7,630 nucleotides of DNA from an uncultured Clostridia bacterium (GCA_910586765.1 CAJUJJ010000007.1:1-7630); one strand, 5' to 3'. Positions 1-6,951 are shown, counted from the first letter of the stretch. Notes: a model not told the origin generated them from the letters alone. Program-made: numbers and translations.

Positions 1-16
1 CCAGTAGGCTTTCTGG

Positions 17-45
17 AACCACGCGACTATCGCGTGGTTTTCTCC
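17..45 (+). terminator. Probable intrinsic terminator for a convergent plus-strand transcript
   Basis: A perfect 9-bp stem (17-25, aaccacgcg, pairing with 31-39, cgcgtggtt) closes a 5-nt loop and is followed by a short interrupted T tract (tttct). Read on the minus strand the stem has no T tail, so the orientation fits a transcript entering from left of the window. The GC-rich stem stands out from its AT-rich surroundings. The gene or RNA it would terminate is not visible, and the hairpin could instead be the 3' end of a structured RNA. Confidence 0.55.
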
Positions 46-52
46 ACACAAT

Positions 53-78
53 AAAAACAGGCTCTTTTGCCTGTTTTT
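53..78 (-). terminator. Bidirectional-looking intrinsic terminator ending the minus-strand gene run
   Basis: A perfect 10-bp stem (53-62, aaaaacaggc, pairing with 69-78, gcctgttttt) has a 6-nt loop. In the minus-strand direction it reads as a GC core followed by TTTTTATT, about 25 nt after the stop codon of the small membrane-protein gene. It also has a T tract on the plus strand, so it could stop transcription both ways, as expected between convergent units. It is the best terminator in the window. Confidence 0.85.
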
Positions 79-101
79 ACTATTTTTATATTTATTTCGT
101 A

Positions 102-383
102 TTAAAGTTTTTCCACTTTTACAGAAGTATCTACATCTTTATCTGTACAGCAGCAATCATCTTCATCAAAATCGTCCCAGTCAGTATCCCAATCTTCGTC
201 AAAATCATCATCATTCATTTTATTTTTGAGTAAATATACTACAGCAATTAATGTTGCTACTAATATCGCAGTAACAATCGCAATAAAAATATATAACCCT
301 CTTTTATCCTCTCTCTTTTGAATACCACGAATAGCTTCTTTTATGTCCTCCAGAGAGGTGTTGTTTTCTAAATACTTTTTCAT
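102..383 (-). CDS. Small single-pass membrane protein with Asp/Trp-rich tail and CCC motif (hypothetical)
   Basis: I do not recognise a characterised family. The protein is 93 aa. It has a charged N-terminal segment (about 1-28, ending KREDKR), one hydrophobic helix (about 29-52), a short KNK stretch, then a very acidic tract (about 58-76) in which 14 of 19 residues are Asp or Glu and four of the others are aromatic (F, W, W, F). Three consecutive cysteines (77-79) follow, then a polar tail. By the positive-inside rule the N-terminus should be cytoplasmic and the acidic tail outside. Two ATG codons are adjacent (386 and 383). I chose the second because GAAGG at 391-395 is 7 nt from it but only 4 nt from the first. 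It is the last gene before the terminator at 53-78, 60 nt after the Nudix gene, and probably shares that gene's promoter. The acidic/Cys tail suggests metal or cation binding, but that is speculation. Confidence 0.75.
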   Translation of the reverse strand: MKKYLENNTSLEDIKEAIRGIQKREDKRGLYIFIAIVTAILVATLIAVVYLLKNKMNDDDFDEDWDTDWDDFDEDDCCCTDKDVDTSVKVEKL

Positions 384-390
384 CATAATT

Positions 391-395
391 CCTTC
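391..395 (-). promoter_or_regulatory. Ribosome binding site of the small membrane-protein gene
   Basis: GAAGG on the minus strand lies 7 nt before the ATG at 383 and 4 nt before the ATG at 386. The spacing favours the second ATG. No convincing promoter is visible in the 60-nt AT-rich gap that contains it. Confidence 0.6.
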
Positions 396-446
396 TTTCT
401 TTATTTTATTTTAATAGATATTATTTTTATAAAATGCTTTATTATG

Positions 447-911
447 TTATTTATATCCTCTGAATACTCTTTTTCTTACAAATTCTTTATTTTTTTTCAA
501 TTCTGTATATTCAAAATATGCTTTTTTTAATATTTGTCTTTCATCATTAAATTTTAATAGATGATATGCTTCATGAAATTTATAAAAACCTGCATCTGCA
601 AAATATTCTTCACTTTGTGGTTTACAATAGAAAGAATTCGTTGTCATTAAATACCAATGTACTGTTTTATTTACAAAATCTTCATTTCCCTTAAAATTAT
701 ATTGTGTTTTTCCAACATATTTTATAATATTACCTATTGCCCCAGTTTCTTCTTGTACCTCTCGTAATGCTGTTTGACGATAAGTTTCGCCTGGCTCTAC
801 TGTACCCTTTGGTAACACCCAACCTAAATATTTTCCATTTTGGTTTTTATATAAAAGCAATATTTTCCATCGATAAATGACAATGCCTCCACAGCTAATT
901 GCTTCTATCAA
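447..911 (-). CDS. Nudix hydrolase
   Basis: A 154-aa protein containing a complete Nudix box at residues 36-58: G, five residues, E42, seven residues, then R50-E51-V-x-E54-E55-x-G57-A58. The box glutamates coordinate Mg2+ for cleavage of a nucleoside-diphosphate-linked substrate. The LPKG lead-in before the box and a KTVHWYLM strand (82-89) resemble the diadenosine-polyphosphate / MutT-like branch, but the substrate cannot be read from sequence. Length is normal for a single-domain enzyme, and the protein should be cytosolic. The start is TTG: GGAGGT at 918-923 sits 6 nt upstream, and the one nearby ATG (916) runs into a stop after two codons. The C-terminus is rich in Lys, Arg and aromatic residues. 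It has its own promoter at 952-980, so it need not depend on transcription from prsW. Sure of the family, unsure of the substrate. Confidence 0.93.
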   Translation of the reverse strand: MIEAISCGGIVIYRWKILLLYKNQNGKYLGWVLPKGTVEPGETYRQTALREVQEETGAIGNIIKYVGKTQYNFKGNEDFVNKTVHWYLMTTNSFYCKPQSEEYFADAGFYKFHEAYHLLKFNDERQILKKAYFEYTELKKNKEFVRKRVFRGYK

Positions 912-917
912 AACATT

Positions 918-923
918 ACCTCC
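918..923 (-). promoter_or_regulatory. Ribosome binding site that fixes the TTG start of the Nudix gene
   Basis: GGAGGT on the minus strand is separated by 6 nt (AATGTT) from the TTG at 911-909. The ATG inside that spacer is only 2 nt from GGAGG and opens a frame that stops immediately (ATG TTT TGA), so it cannot start the enzyme. No other in-frame ATG precedes the conserved N-terminal strand. Confidence 0.8.
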
Positions 924-951
924 ACTTTTGTTCTAATTTTCACTTGCTTTT

Positions 952-980
952 AGTATACATTGTATTGTATTATTTTTCAA
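952..980 (-). promoter_or_regulatory. Sigma-A-type promoter for the Nudix and small membrane-protein genes
   Basis: On the minus strand, TTGAAA (975-980) and TATACT (952-957) are separated by exactly 17 nt (958-974). Each hexamer differs from consensus by one or two bases. Transcription would start near 944-946, leaving a leader of roughly 35 nt with GGAGGT ahead of the TTG start. The spacer contains a short tandem repeat (AATAC AATAC), which has no obvious regulatory meaning. It lies wholly in the 90-nt gap after prsW. Confidence 0.8.
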
Positions 981-993
981 GTCAGTTTTGAAT

Positions 994-1009
994 AAAAATA
1001 ATTATTTTT
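994..1009. repeat. 16-bp perfect AT palindrome across the prsW stop codon
   Basis: The sequence aaaaataattattttt reads the same on both strands and includes the TAA stop of prsW. It lies 14 bp upstream of the -35 hexamer of the Nudix promoter. It could be a weak terminator stem with no loop, or a DNA-binding site, but an all-A/T palindrome in AT-rich DNA can easily arise by chance. Confidence 0.35.
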
Positions 1010-1679
1010 GATGTAATGTGTTTTTAAAAGGAGAACGCTCTAAAAGTATTTTCATTCTTTTTAACCCTATATACCACAAAAATAATACAAAAATCAAAAA
1101 AGGAAACCATAATATTTTTCTATCTAAAAATAAAATGTAATTATATGTGCCATGCAATACATAAGGAACAAAAAACGTTTTTACAATATAAATTGTTTTG
1201 TGATAATATTTTGATAATGCTAAATAATAGCCCATTTCTAAGCCAAATAAGCCATGTCCAGGAACAGAAAAAATTGCTCTTGCTAAAGCAGTCTCATATC
1301 CTCCTAATTCTTTATGAAATACATATATAATATTTTCCAGCCAAGCAAATCCTAATGCAATAAAAACGCCATATACAATACCATCAAAAGGCTCATTAAA
1401 ATTAGGATTTTTAAATACTAGAAAATATAAAAATAAAAATTTAATGCCCTCTTCTACACCAGCAGAACTAATAAAAGCATTAAAAAACGGTGTTTCTGTA
1501 TGAGGAAAAAGCCTTTCAATCGTAATACCTACAGCCCATATTACAAATGTGCTATAAACACCATACAAAAGTCCTAAAAATAACATTTTATAAGGTTCTT
1601 TTTCATATTTATCTCGTATAAACAGATAAACTGCACCAATAGCAACAGGTGCAGAAGCAGCCTGTAATAAGCCTGACAT
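1002..1679 (-). CDS. prsW: PrsW-family intramembrane metalloprotease
   Basis: A 225-aa multi-pass membrane protein. The PrsW motif set is present in order: EExxK (E76, E77, K80) at the start of a membrane helix, FxxxEN (F111 to E115-N116), a histidine in a PGHGLFG context (H142) and HGxYN (H176 to N180). These glutamates and histidines are the expected zinc ligands and catalytic residues. About seven hydrophobic segments are visible and the C-terminus is short and basic. In Bacillus subtilis, PrsW makes the first cut in the anti-sigma factor RsiW in response to envelope stress. No sigma or anti-sigma gene is in this window, so the substrate is unknown. The ATG at 1679 is supported by a strong GGAGGTGAG (1685-1693). 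The gene starts 50 nt after the PBP stop codon with no clear terminator or promoter between, so it may be read through from the cell-wall genes. Family confident; role inferred. Confidence 0.9.
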   Translation of the reverse strand: MSGLLQAASAPVAIGAVYLFIRDKYEKEPYKMLFLGLLYGVYSTFVIWAVGITIERLFPHTETPFFNAFISSAGVEEGIKFLFLYFLVFKNPNFNEPFDGIVYGVFIALGFAWLENIIYVFHKELGGYETALARAIFSVPGHGLFGLEMGYYLALSKYYHKTIYIVKTFFVPYVLHGTYNYILFLDRKILWFPFLIFVLFLWYIGLKRMKILLERSPFKNTLHQK

Positions 1680-1729
1680 TGCTTCTCACCTCCATAACTA
1701 TCAGTTTATCCAATTTTTTTCAAAATATG

Positions 1730-3121
1730 TTATTGATATTTTTGTAATGCAGCCTGTAATACTTTTCCAGCAATAGGTGTTGCACTTCCTCCTTGATTTG
1801 CATTTTCAATCATAACTGCAACAGCAATTTTAGGGTCATTTGCAGGTGCAAAACCAATAAACCACGAATGGTCACTTCCTGTAGCATTTTCTGCTGTTCC
1901 TGTTTTGCCCGCTACATCTACACCATATATTTGTGCTGCTGTCCCTGTGCCTTCTGACACACAAGAAATCATCATATCTGTAATAATATCTGCTTCTTCT
2001 ACAGAAATAATTTGTTCTATTTTTTCAGGTACAGTTGTTTTAGAAATATCACCATTATAATATTGTATGTGGTCTACAATATAAGGCTTCATCATAATGC
2101 CATCATTTGCAATAGCAGATGCTACCATTGCCATATGTAATGGCGTTGCAAGTGTTTTTCCCTGTCCTATAGCAGTTTCTACAATTTCATTTTCTTCAGA
2201 TTTTTTTTGTAAAGCAACTTGACTTATGCTATGTGCTAATACAAAAGGATAATTCTCATTAAAATAAAAGTCTTCTGCTTTTTTTCTAATATTTTCTGCT
2301 CCTACTCTTTTTCCCAATTCTGCAAAATAACAATTACAAGAAGTAGCAATTGCTTTTTTCATATCTACTATACCATGTACTCTATTATTATAACAATGTA
2401 TTACTTTATTTTCAAAAACAGCTTCCCCAGTACATTCATAAGTAAAGTTTTTCCAATCACTATAATATTGTATTGCTGCCAAAGCTGTAATTACTTTAAA
2501 TGTAGAACCTGGAGGATATAAGCCTTGTGTTGCTCTATTAACAAGAGAACTATCTTCATCATCTCTTAAACTTTCCCAATTTTGTGCTACTGTATTGGGG
2601 TCAAAATCTGGATAAGCCTGTAAAGCTAATATTCTCCCTGTAGAAGGTTCCATTACTACAATAGCACCTTTTTTGCTGCCTAATATATCTCCTGCAATAG
2701 ATTGTATATCCATATCTACTGTTAAAACAATATCATTTCCTTGTACTGGTTCTCCTTTTAATATGTTATTTATTCTTTGTAATACTTCATTATGTGCCTT
2801 TTGCAATTCAAAATTTTCTGCTGCTTCTACACCTGTTTTTCCTTTACTGCTATATCCTGTAATATGTGCTGCCATACGAGAACGATTATAATTTCTTGTA
2901 TAACTGCCATCAGCATTTTCAATACTTTCTGCGAGTATATCACCGTTACTATCTCTTATATTTCCTCTTTTTACAGAATTATCTACATAATTTATTCTAG
3001 GATTATAAGCACTAGAAGAAATTTCTTGTCTATCTATAAATACTAATTTTGCCATAGATGCCAATATCAAAAAAAATATGAGTGTAATCAGCCAAAATAT
3101 TCTTTGTGCACTTCTTTTCAT
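1730..3121 (-). CDS. Class B penicillin-binding protein (peptidoglycan D,D-transpeptidase), PbpA/FtsI-like
   Basis: This protein cross-links peptide stems of peptidoglycan on the outer face of the membrane. The transpeptidase triad is complete: STFK (catalytic Ser206, Lys209), SCN (261-263) and KTG (406-408), counted from the ATG at 3121. One N-terminal membrane helix (about 9-28) anchors it; an RGNIRDxNGD motif (about 52-60) is typical of class B PBPs. At 463 aa it is short: the non-catalytic module between anchor and transpeptidase domain is only about 120-150 residues, as in PbpA-type PBPs rather than full-length PBP2 or FtsI. The frame stays open to an ATG at 3217, but the extra residues overlap the upstream SEDS gene and are not PBP-like. 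The ATG at 3121 puts the anchor near the N-terminus and follows the SEDS TAA by 1 nt, but it has no clear ribosome site. The ATG at 3139, preceded by a weak GGGACGG, is the main alternative. The SEDS protein is its expected partner. Confidence 0.95.
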   Translation of the reverse strand: MKRSAQRIFWLITLIFFLILASMAKLVFIDRQEISSSAYNPRINYVDNSVKRGNIRDSNGDILAESIENADGSYTRNYNRSRMAAHITGYSSKGKTGVEAAENFELQKAHNEVLQRINNILKGEPVQGNDIVLTVDMDIQSIAGDILGSKKGAIVVMEPSTGRILALQAYPDFDPNTVAQNWESLRDDEDSSLVNRATQGLYPPGSTFKVITALAAIQYYSDWKNFTYECTGEAVFENKVIHCYNNRVHGIVDMKKAIATSCNCYFAELGKRVGAENIRKKAEDFYFNENYPFVLAHSISQVALQKKSEENEIVETAIGQGKTLATPLHMAMVASAIANDGIMMKPYIVDHIQYYNGDISKTTVPEKIEQIISVEEADIITDMMISCVSEGTGTAAQIYGVDVAGKTGTAENATGSDHSWFIGFAPANDPKIAVAVMIENANQGGSATPIAGKVLQAALQKYQ

Positions 3122-3122
3122 A

Positions 3123-4517
3123 TTATTCACGGAAGCCATCACCGTCCCATTTTGTATTTCCTGACTTTTGTTGCAAGCTATCTTGATAACCCAATTCATG
3201 CTGTTCACAATAAACATTTACCCATTGTAGTAATCCTACCATCATAATACTAACTAATACAGAACTGCCTCCATAACTTACAAATGGTAATGTTACACCT
3301 GTTAAAGGAATTAATTTGATTACACCACCAATAATTAAAAATGCTTGAAAAGCAAACATTGTAGTGACACCTGCTGCTAAAAGGCTATAATATCTTCTTT
3401 GACAACGTATCACAACTAATATTCCTCTAAAAAACAGCATAATGTAAAGGCAAACAATGCCCATACCAAACAATGTTCCCATTTCCTCACAAATAGCTGC
3501 AAATATAAAATCACTTTCTACTACAGGAATACTATTTGGCATACCCTTTGTTAAGCCACTTCCTAAAAGCCCCCACGTTGTAATGGCAAAAAGAGAATTT
3601 ACAATTTGATATCCTCCTCCATCAATATCAGCCCATGGATTTTTCCAAGCTGCTACTCTCACTCTTACATGAGAAAACAAATGATATGCCAATGTAGCGG
3701 CAGCACTTGCTGCTCCCATACCTGCAAAAAATAATATTTCATTTGATGTAGAAATATAAAGCATTACCATATATGTCATAAAAAATATCAATGCACTTCC
3801 TAAGTCTTTTTGTAATACTAATAAAAGTACAATGCCTGCACTTAATGTACCCGTTATCAATAATTCCTTGAGTTCTACTCTTTTTCGAAAAACACTTGCT
3901 AAATAAAATATAAACAAAAACTTGACAATTTCAGAAGGTTGAAATGTAACAAAACCTATTTTTAGCCAATTCACAGAGCCATATTTTGATGTACCAAAAA
4001 GCAATGTACTTAATATCAAAGCATATGCTACAATAATATAAACATATTCAAATACCTCAAATCTAGGTATTAATCGCAATATAAATGGAATAAACAGCAT
4101 AATAATAATGCCTAATGTCATCCACACTAATTGCCTTACTGCAAGAGCAGGCTTTAATCTTTGCAACATAATCAAACTAATATCTAATAAAAATAACATA
4201 CCTGTCCATATCAAAGGACAGCCTTCATAATAAAATTTATCTAAAAGCGTCATAGAAAGCAACAAAAAAATTAGTCCTGCTAATGCAACACCTAACGTTT
4301 TAAAATTGAAAAAAAATGCTCCTGGTTCATAAGACAATATCAAAAACGCTGTTACATGAAGCCATATAATTAAGCCTTTTTGTATTGAAATAGCACGAGA
4401 AGGACTTCCTAAATAACCGCCCTGCTCATAGGCAATATATACAATTGCTTGCCATAAAAATAGTACGATATAGAATAAAAATAAATATCTGCTAAATAGT
4501 ATGATTAAGTCAAACAT
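3123..4517 (-). CDS. SEDS-family peptidoglycan glycosyltransferase (FtsW/RodA/SpoVE family)
   Basis: A 464-aa polytopic membrane protein (ten or more hydrophobic segments) that should polymerise lipid II into glycan strands and hand them to the cognate class B PBP encoded next. Family landmarks are present: TFQPSEIVKF (191-200), QKDLGSALIFF (236-246), NPWADIDGGGYQ (293-304, containing the loop Asp297 that by motif position matches the Asp needed for SEDS polymerase activity), SDFIFAAICEE (335-345) and the C-terminal PLTGVTLPFVSYGGSS signature (404-419). The N-terminal 100 or so residues have extra hydrophobic helices before the canonical core, making it longer than a minimal RodA of about 380 aa. 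The ATG at 4517 has AGAGGG (4523-4528) 5 nt upstream. It starts 19 nt after the U32 stop, and its own TAA is 1 nt from the PBP start, which suggests coupled translation. Whether it serves division (FtsW) or elongation (RodA) cannot be decided from sequence alone. Confidence 0.95.
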   Translation of the reverse strand: MFDLIILFSRYLFLFYIVLFLWQAIVYIAYEQGGYLGSPSRAISIQKGLIIWLHVTAFLILSYEPGAFFFNFKTLGVALAGLIFLLLSMTLLDKFYYEGCPLIWTGMLFLLDISLIMLQRLKPALAVRQLVWMTLGIIIMLFIPFILRLIPRFEVFEYVYIIVAYALILSTLLFGTSKYGSVNWLKIGFVTFQPSEIVKFLFIFYLASVFRKRVELKELLITGTLSAGIVLLLVLQKDLGSALIFFMTYMVMLYISTSNEILFFAGMGAASAAATLAYHLFSHVRVRVAAWKNPWADIDGGGYQIVNSLFAITTWGLLGSGLTKGMPNSIPVVESDFIFAAICEEMGTLFGMGIVCLYIMLFFRGILVVIRCQRRYYSLLAAGVTTMFAFQAFLIIGGVIKLIPLTGVTLPFVSYGGSSVLVSIMMVGLLQWVNVYCEQHELGYQDSLQQKSGNTKWDGDGFRE

Positions 4518-4536
4518 ATAATCCCTCTTTTATCAT

Positions 4537-6951
4537 TTATTCCACGCCTCTAAAATAATGACCTTTTGTGCTTCCTTTTTCATTCATTTCATGTAATAAA
4601 ATTTTTGTTTCACCACTTTGTATTGTACAATCTTCTGTCATTTCCGCATAGGCATTTAATATTCTTTGTGTTCTTTTTGCTCCTTCTTTTGTAAACATTA
4701 AACGAACACTGCCTGTTGTACTTTCTAATATTTCATCATAAAACTTTAATGTAAATAAAGGTTTTCCATTCAATATTGTACAAACACATTGCTTACAATC
4801 AGTCATTAGAGGAAATTTCATACCCTTTCTATCTTTCAAAAAATATAAATCATCATTATCTTTTTCAGAGCAATAAATACCGCTTGTTTTTCCTCCTGCA
4901 AAATTTCCTATAGGACATTGTTGTGTTACCATAAGTGGTACATAACCATATACTACCATTTCACATTGCTTATTTGCCATACTATTGATTTCTTGTAAAT
5001 TATTTTCTAAAGAAACACAAACAGTATCTGCACCTTTTTGCTGCCAAAAATCAACGCTTTCTCCATTTAATACATTCATAGTATAATCTATTGTAATTTT
5101 TTTATCAGTATTAGCAATATCAAAAAACTGTCCTGATGACCTTACTAAAAAACCATCAATATTACTTTGCTTTAATGTTTGTATTGCTTCAGTATATAGT
5201 CCTTCTGACTGTTTTCTTTCAATTCTTGGTAATGCTGCATATAATTTTATATTATTTTTATGACATTTTTCAATATATTTATTATAATTCTTTTTAAAGT
5301 CTTCTGTTAATTCGCAATATATAATATGAACACGCCTATCACTAGTTACTACATCAAATTGTTCTATTGTGTTAACAAGCACATTCATTTTCTTTGTTTT
5401 TATGATAGGCATTTGTTTTCTCTTTTCTTTTTGAAATTTCAATGCTTTTCTTTTCGATTTTTTTATTATAGCATTTTGTAAAGCATCTGTAACTGCTCTA
5501 CGAATTTCATTAATACTGCTGATACCTATATAAATATCATCATCTGCTTCTATTTCTAAACATTCTATATAAAAAGGTGTTGCACCTGTTTTCATAGCCT
5601 GTTGTTTTAATTTTTCTATAGAAAGAGATTGTTTTTGTGCCGTTTCTACTATATCGCCTTCTTTATATATCACATTACCTTTATTATCCCAAATTTGATA
5701 GTATAAAGGTAATCCTTTTTTTGCTCTTAATTTTCCGTATATAGTAAGCTTTCTGATGTCTTTTTCCCATGTTTTTTTTAAAGCGTCTTCTAATGCTTTA
5801 TCATGCGTTTTGTATACGACATCATTTTTAGAAATATTGCCCTCTATTTTCAAGCTAATAAATTCTCCTGCTTTAGAAGCACGAGAAATATTACTTCCTA
5901 CATGAGGTTCTTTTTGTGTCCAAATTTCAATACCATCACCAGCTACAAGTGGTTCTCTTGTTCTAATGGTTACTTTACCTATTTTTTCATTATAACTATC
6001 TACAAATCCAGTTTTTAATCCCCATGTTTTTGGGCGTTCAATACTCATCATATCACTACCTGCATTTGTATTGTAATATCCTTCTGTAAAACCTCCACGA
6101 TTAAAAAGCTGTGTTAATATTTTAATATCTTTATTATCTACTTCATAACTTTCTGGTGAATTTTCATATAAATCTAAATACTTTCTATAAATTTGTGTTA
6201 CGCCAGCTACATATTCTGGACTTTTCATACGTCCTTCTATTTTAAGAGAAGATACACCACTTTCAATAATCTGAGGCAATATTGTAATTGTTTGTATATC
6301 TTTTGGAGAAAGAATATGTCCTTCTTTTATTTTATCATATTGCCTATATAATGTATAAGGCAGTCTACAAGTCTGTGCACACCTTCCACGATTTCCACTG
6401 CGTCCTCCTAATATGCTACTCATAATACACTGACCAGAATAACAAACACATAACGCTCCATGAACAAAAACTTCAATATCTGCTTCTGTATTTTCTGCAA
6501 TATATTTTACTTCTTGTAATGACAATTCTCTACTTAATACAATTTTAGAAAATCCTTGCTGATATAAAAAATTGACATCTTTCAAATTGTTTGTTGTTAG
6601 CTGTGTACTTGCGTGTAAAGGCATATCTGCAAAGTATTTTTTAATCAATTCTGCTGCACCAATATCTTGTACAATAAGTGCGTCTACACCCATTTCATAA
6701 AGCTGTTTAACATAGTTTAGAAATGATGGTATTTCTTTTTGTTTATATAATGTATTTACTGTTACATATACTTTTACTCCCCTTAAATGGCAGTAGTCAC
6801 ACGCTTGTTCTAATTCCTCCATAGAAAAATTATTTGCATATTGTCTTGCACTAAAGTATTTTCCTCCTATATATATCGCATCACAGCCATTATTTACTGC
6901 CGCATAAACACTTTCTATAGAGCCCGCTGGTGACAATAATTCTGGTAACAT
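4537..6951 (-). CDS. U32-family protein with DUF3656-type middle region (RlhA/TrhP-like RNA hydroxylation factor class)
   Basis: An 804-aa protein. The N-terminal U32 domain begins PELLSPAG and carries the family signature at 160-178 (EVFVHGALC, then YSGQC and S). Four cysteines, C168, C175, C191 and C195 (RCAQTCR), are the likely ligands of an iron-sulfur cluster. A middle region (about 310-490) matches the DUF3656-type extension of long U32 proteins. A strongly basic linker (about 497-521) joins a C-terminal half (about 522-804) with its own cysteines (C679, C694, C719, C722, C724). U32 proteins were first called collagenase-like peptidases, but RlhA (23S rRNA C2501) and TrhP (tRNA wobble uridine) act in prephenate-dependent RNA hydroxylation, and I favour an RNA-modification role. 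The frame is open to a TTG at 6969, but that TTG overlaps the ribosome site AAAGGAG (6959-6965), which is 7 nt from the ATG at 6951, so I start there. It lies between the coiled-coil and SEDS genes (gaps 26 and 19 nt). Whether tRNA or rRNA is the target is open. Confidence 0.93.
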   Translation of the reverse strand: MLPELLSPAGSIESVYAAVNNGCDAIYIGGKYFSARQYANNFSMEELEQACDYCHLRGVKVYVTVNTLYKQKEIPSFLNYVKQLYEMGVDALIVQDIGAAELIKKYFADMPLHASTQLTTNNLKDVNFLYQQGFSKIVLSRELSLQEVKYIAENTEADIEVFVHGALCVCYSGQCIMSSILGGRSGNRGRCAQTCRLPYTLYRQYDKIKEGHILSPKDIQTITILPQIIESGVSSLKIEGRMKSPEYVAGVTQIYRKYLDLYENSPESYEVDNKDIKILTQLFNRGGFTEGYYNTNAGSDMMSIERPKTWGLKTGFVDSYNEKIGKVTIRTREPLVAGDGIEIWTQKEPHVGSNISRASKAGEFISLKIEGNISKNDVVYKTHDKALEDALKKTWEKDIRKLTIYGKLRAKKGLPLYYQIWDNKGNVIYKEGDIVETAQKQSLSIEKLKQQAMKTGATPFYIECLEIEADDDIYIGISSINEIRRAVTDALQNAIIKKSKRKALKFQKEKRKQMPIIKTKKMNVLVNTIEQFDVVTSDRRVHIIYCELTEDFKKNYNKYIEKCHKNNIKLYAALPRIERKQSEGLYTEAIQTLKQSNIDGFLVRSSGQFFDIANTDKKITIDYTMNVLNGESVDFWQQKGADTVCVSLENNLQEINSMANKQCEMVVYGYVPLMVTQQCPIGNFAGGKTSGIYCSEKDNDDLYFLKDRKGMKFPLMTDCKQCVCTILNGKPLFTLKFYDEILESTTGSVRLMFTKEGAKRTQRILNAYAEMTEDCTIQSGETKILLHEMNEKGSTKGHYFRGVE

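Noticed and set aside
387..446. Possible promoter or terminator between the Nudix and small membrane-protein genes
   Set aside because: The gap is almost all A and T, with only trivial palindromes (tttt-at-aaaa) and no hexamer pair at proper spacing.
1145..1330. Plus-strand open frame of 61 codons inside prsW
   Set aside because: It lies opposite the conserved HGLFG and FxxxEN motifs of prsW, has no ribosome site that I can see and no recognisable protein features.
1680..1729. Possible promoter for prsW (TTGAAA with a weak TAGTTA 17 nt downstream)
   Set aside because: The -10 candidate matches consensus poorly and nearly touches the ribosome site, leaving no room for a normal leader.
1655..1761. 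13-bp direct repeat (gcagcctgtaata) at about 1655 and 1748 flanking the PBP-prsW junction
   Set aside because: Both copies are coding (LLQAA near the PrsW N-terminus, LQAAL near the PBP C-terminus) and there is no inserted element between them; chance similarity is sufficient.
2673..3046. Two overlapping plus-strand open frames opposite the PBP gene
   Set aside because: They are Ser/Ile/Cys-rich antisense readings of an AT-rich coding region whose minus-strand frame has the full PBP motif set.
5803..6018. Plus-strand open frame of 71 codons opposite the U32 gene
   Set aside because: Composition is that of an antisense shadow, with no ribosome site and no family resemblance.
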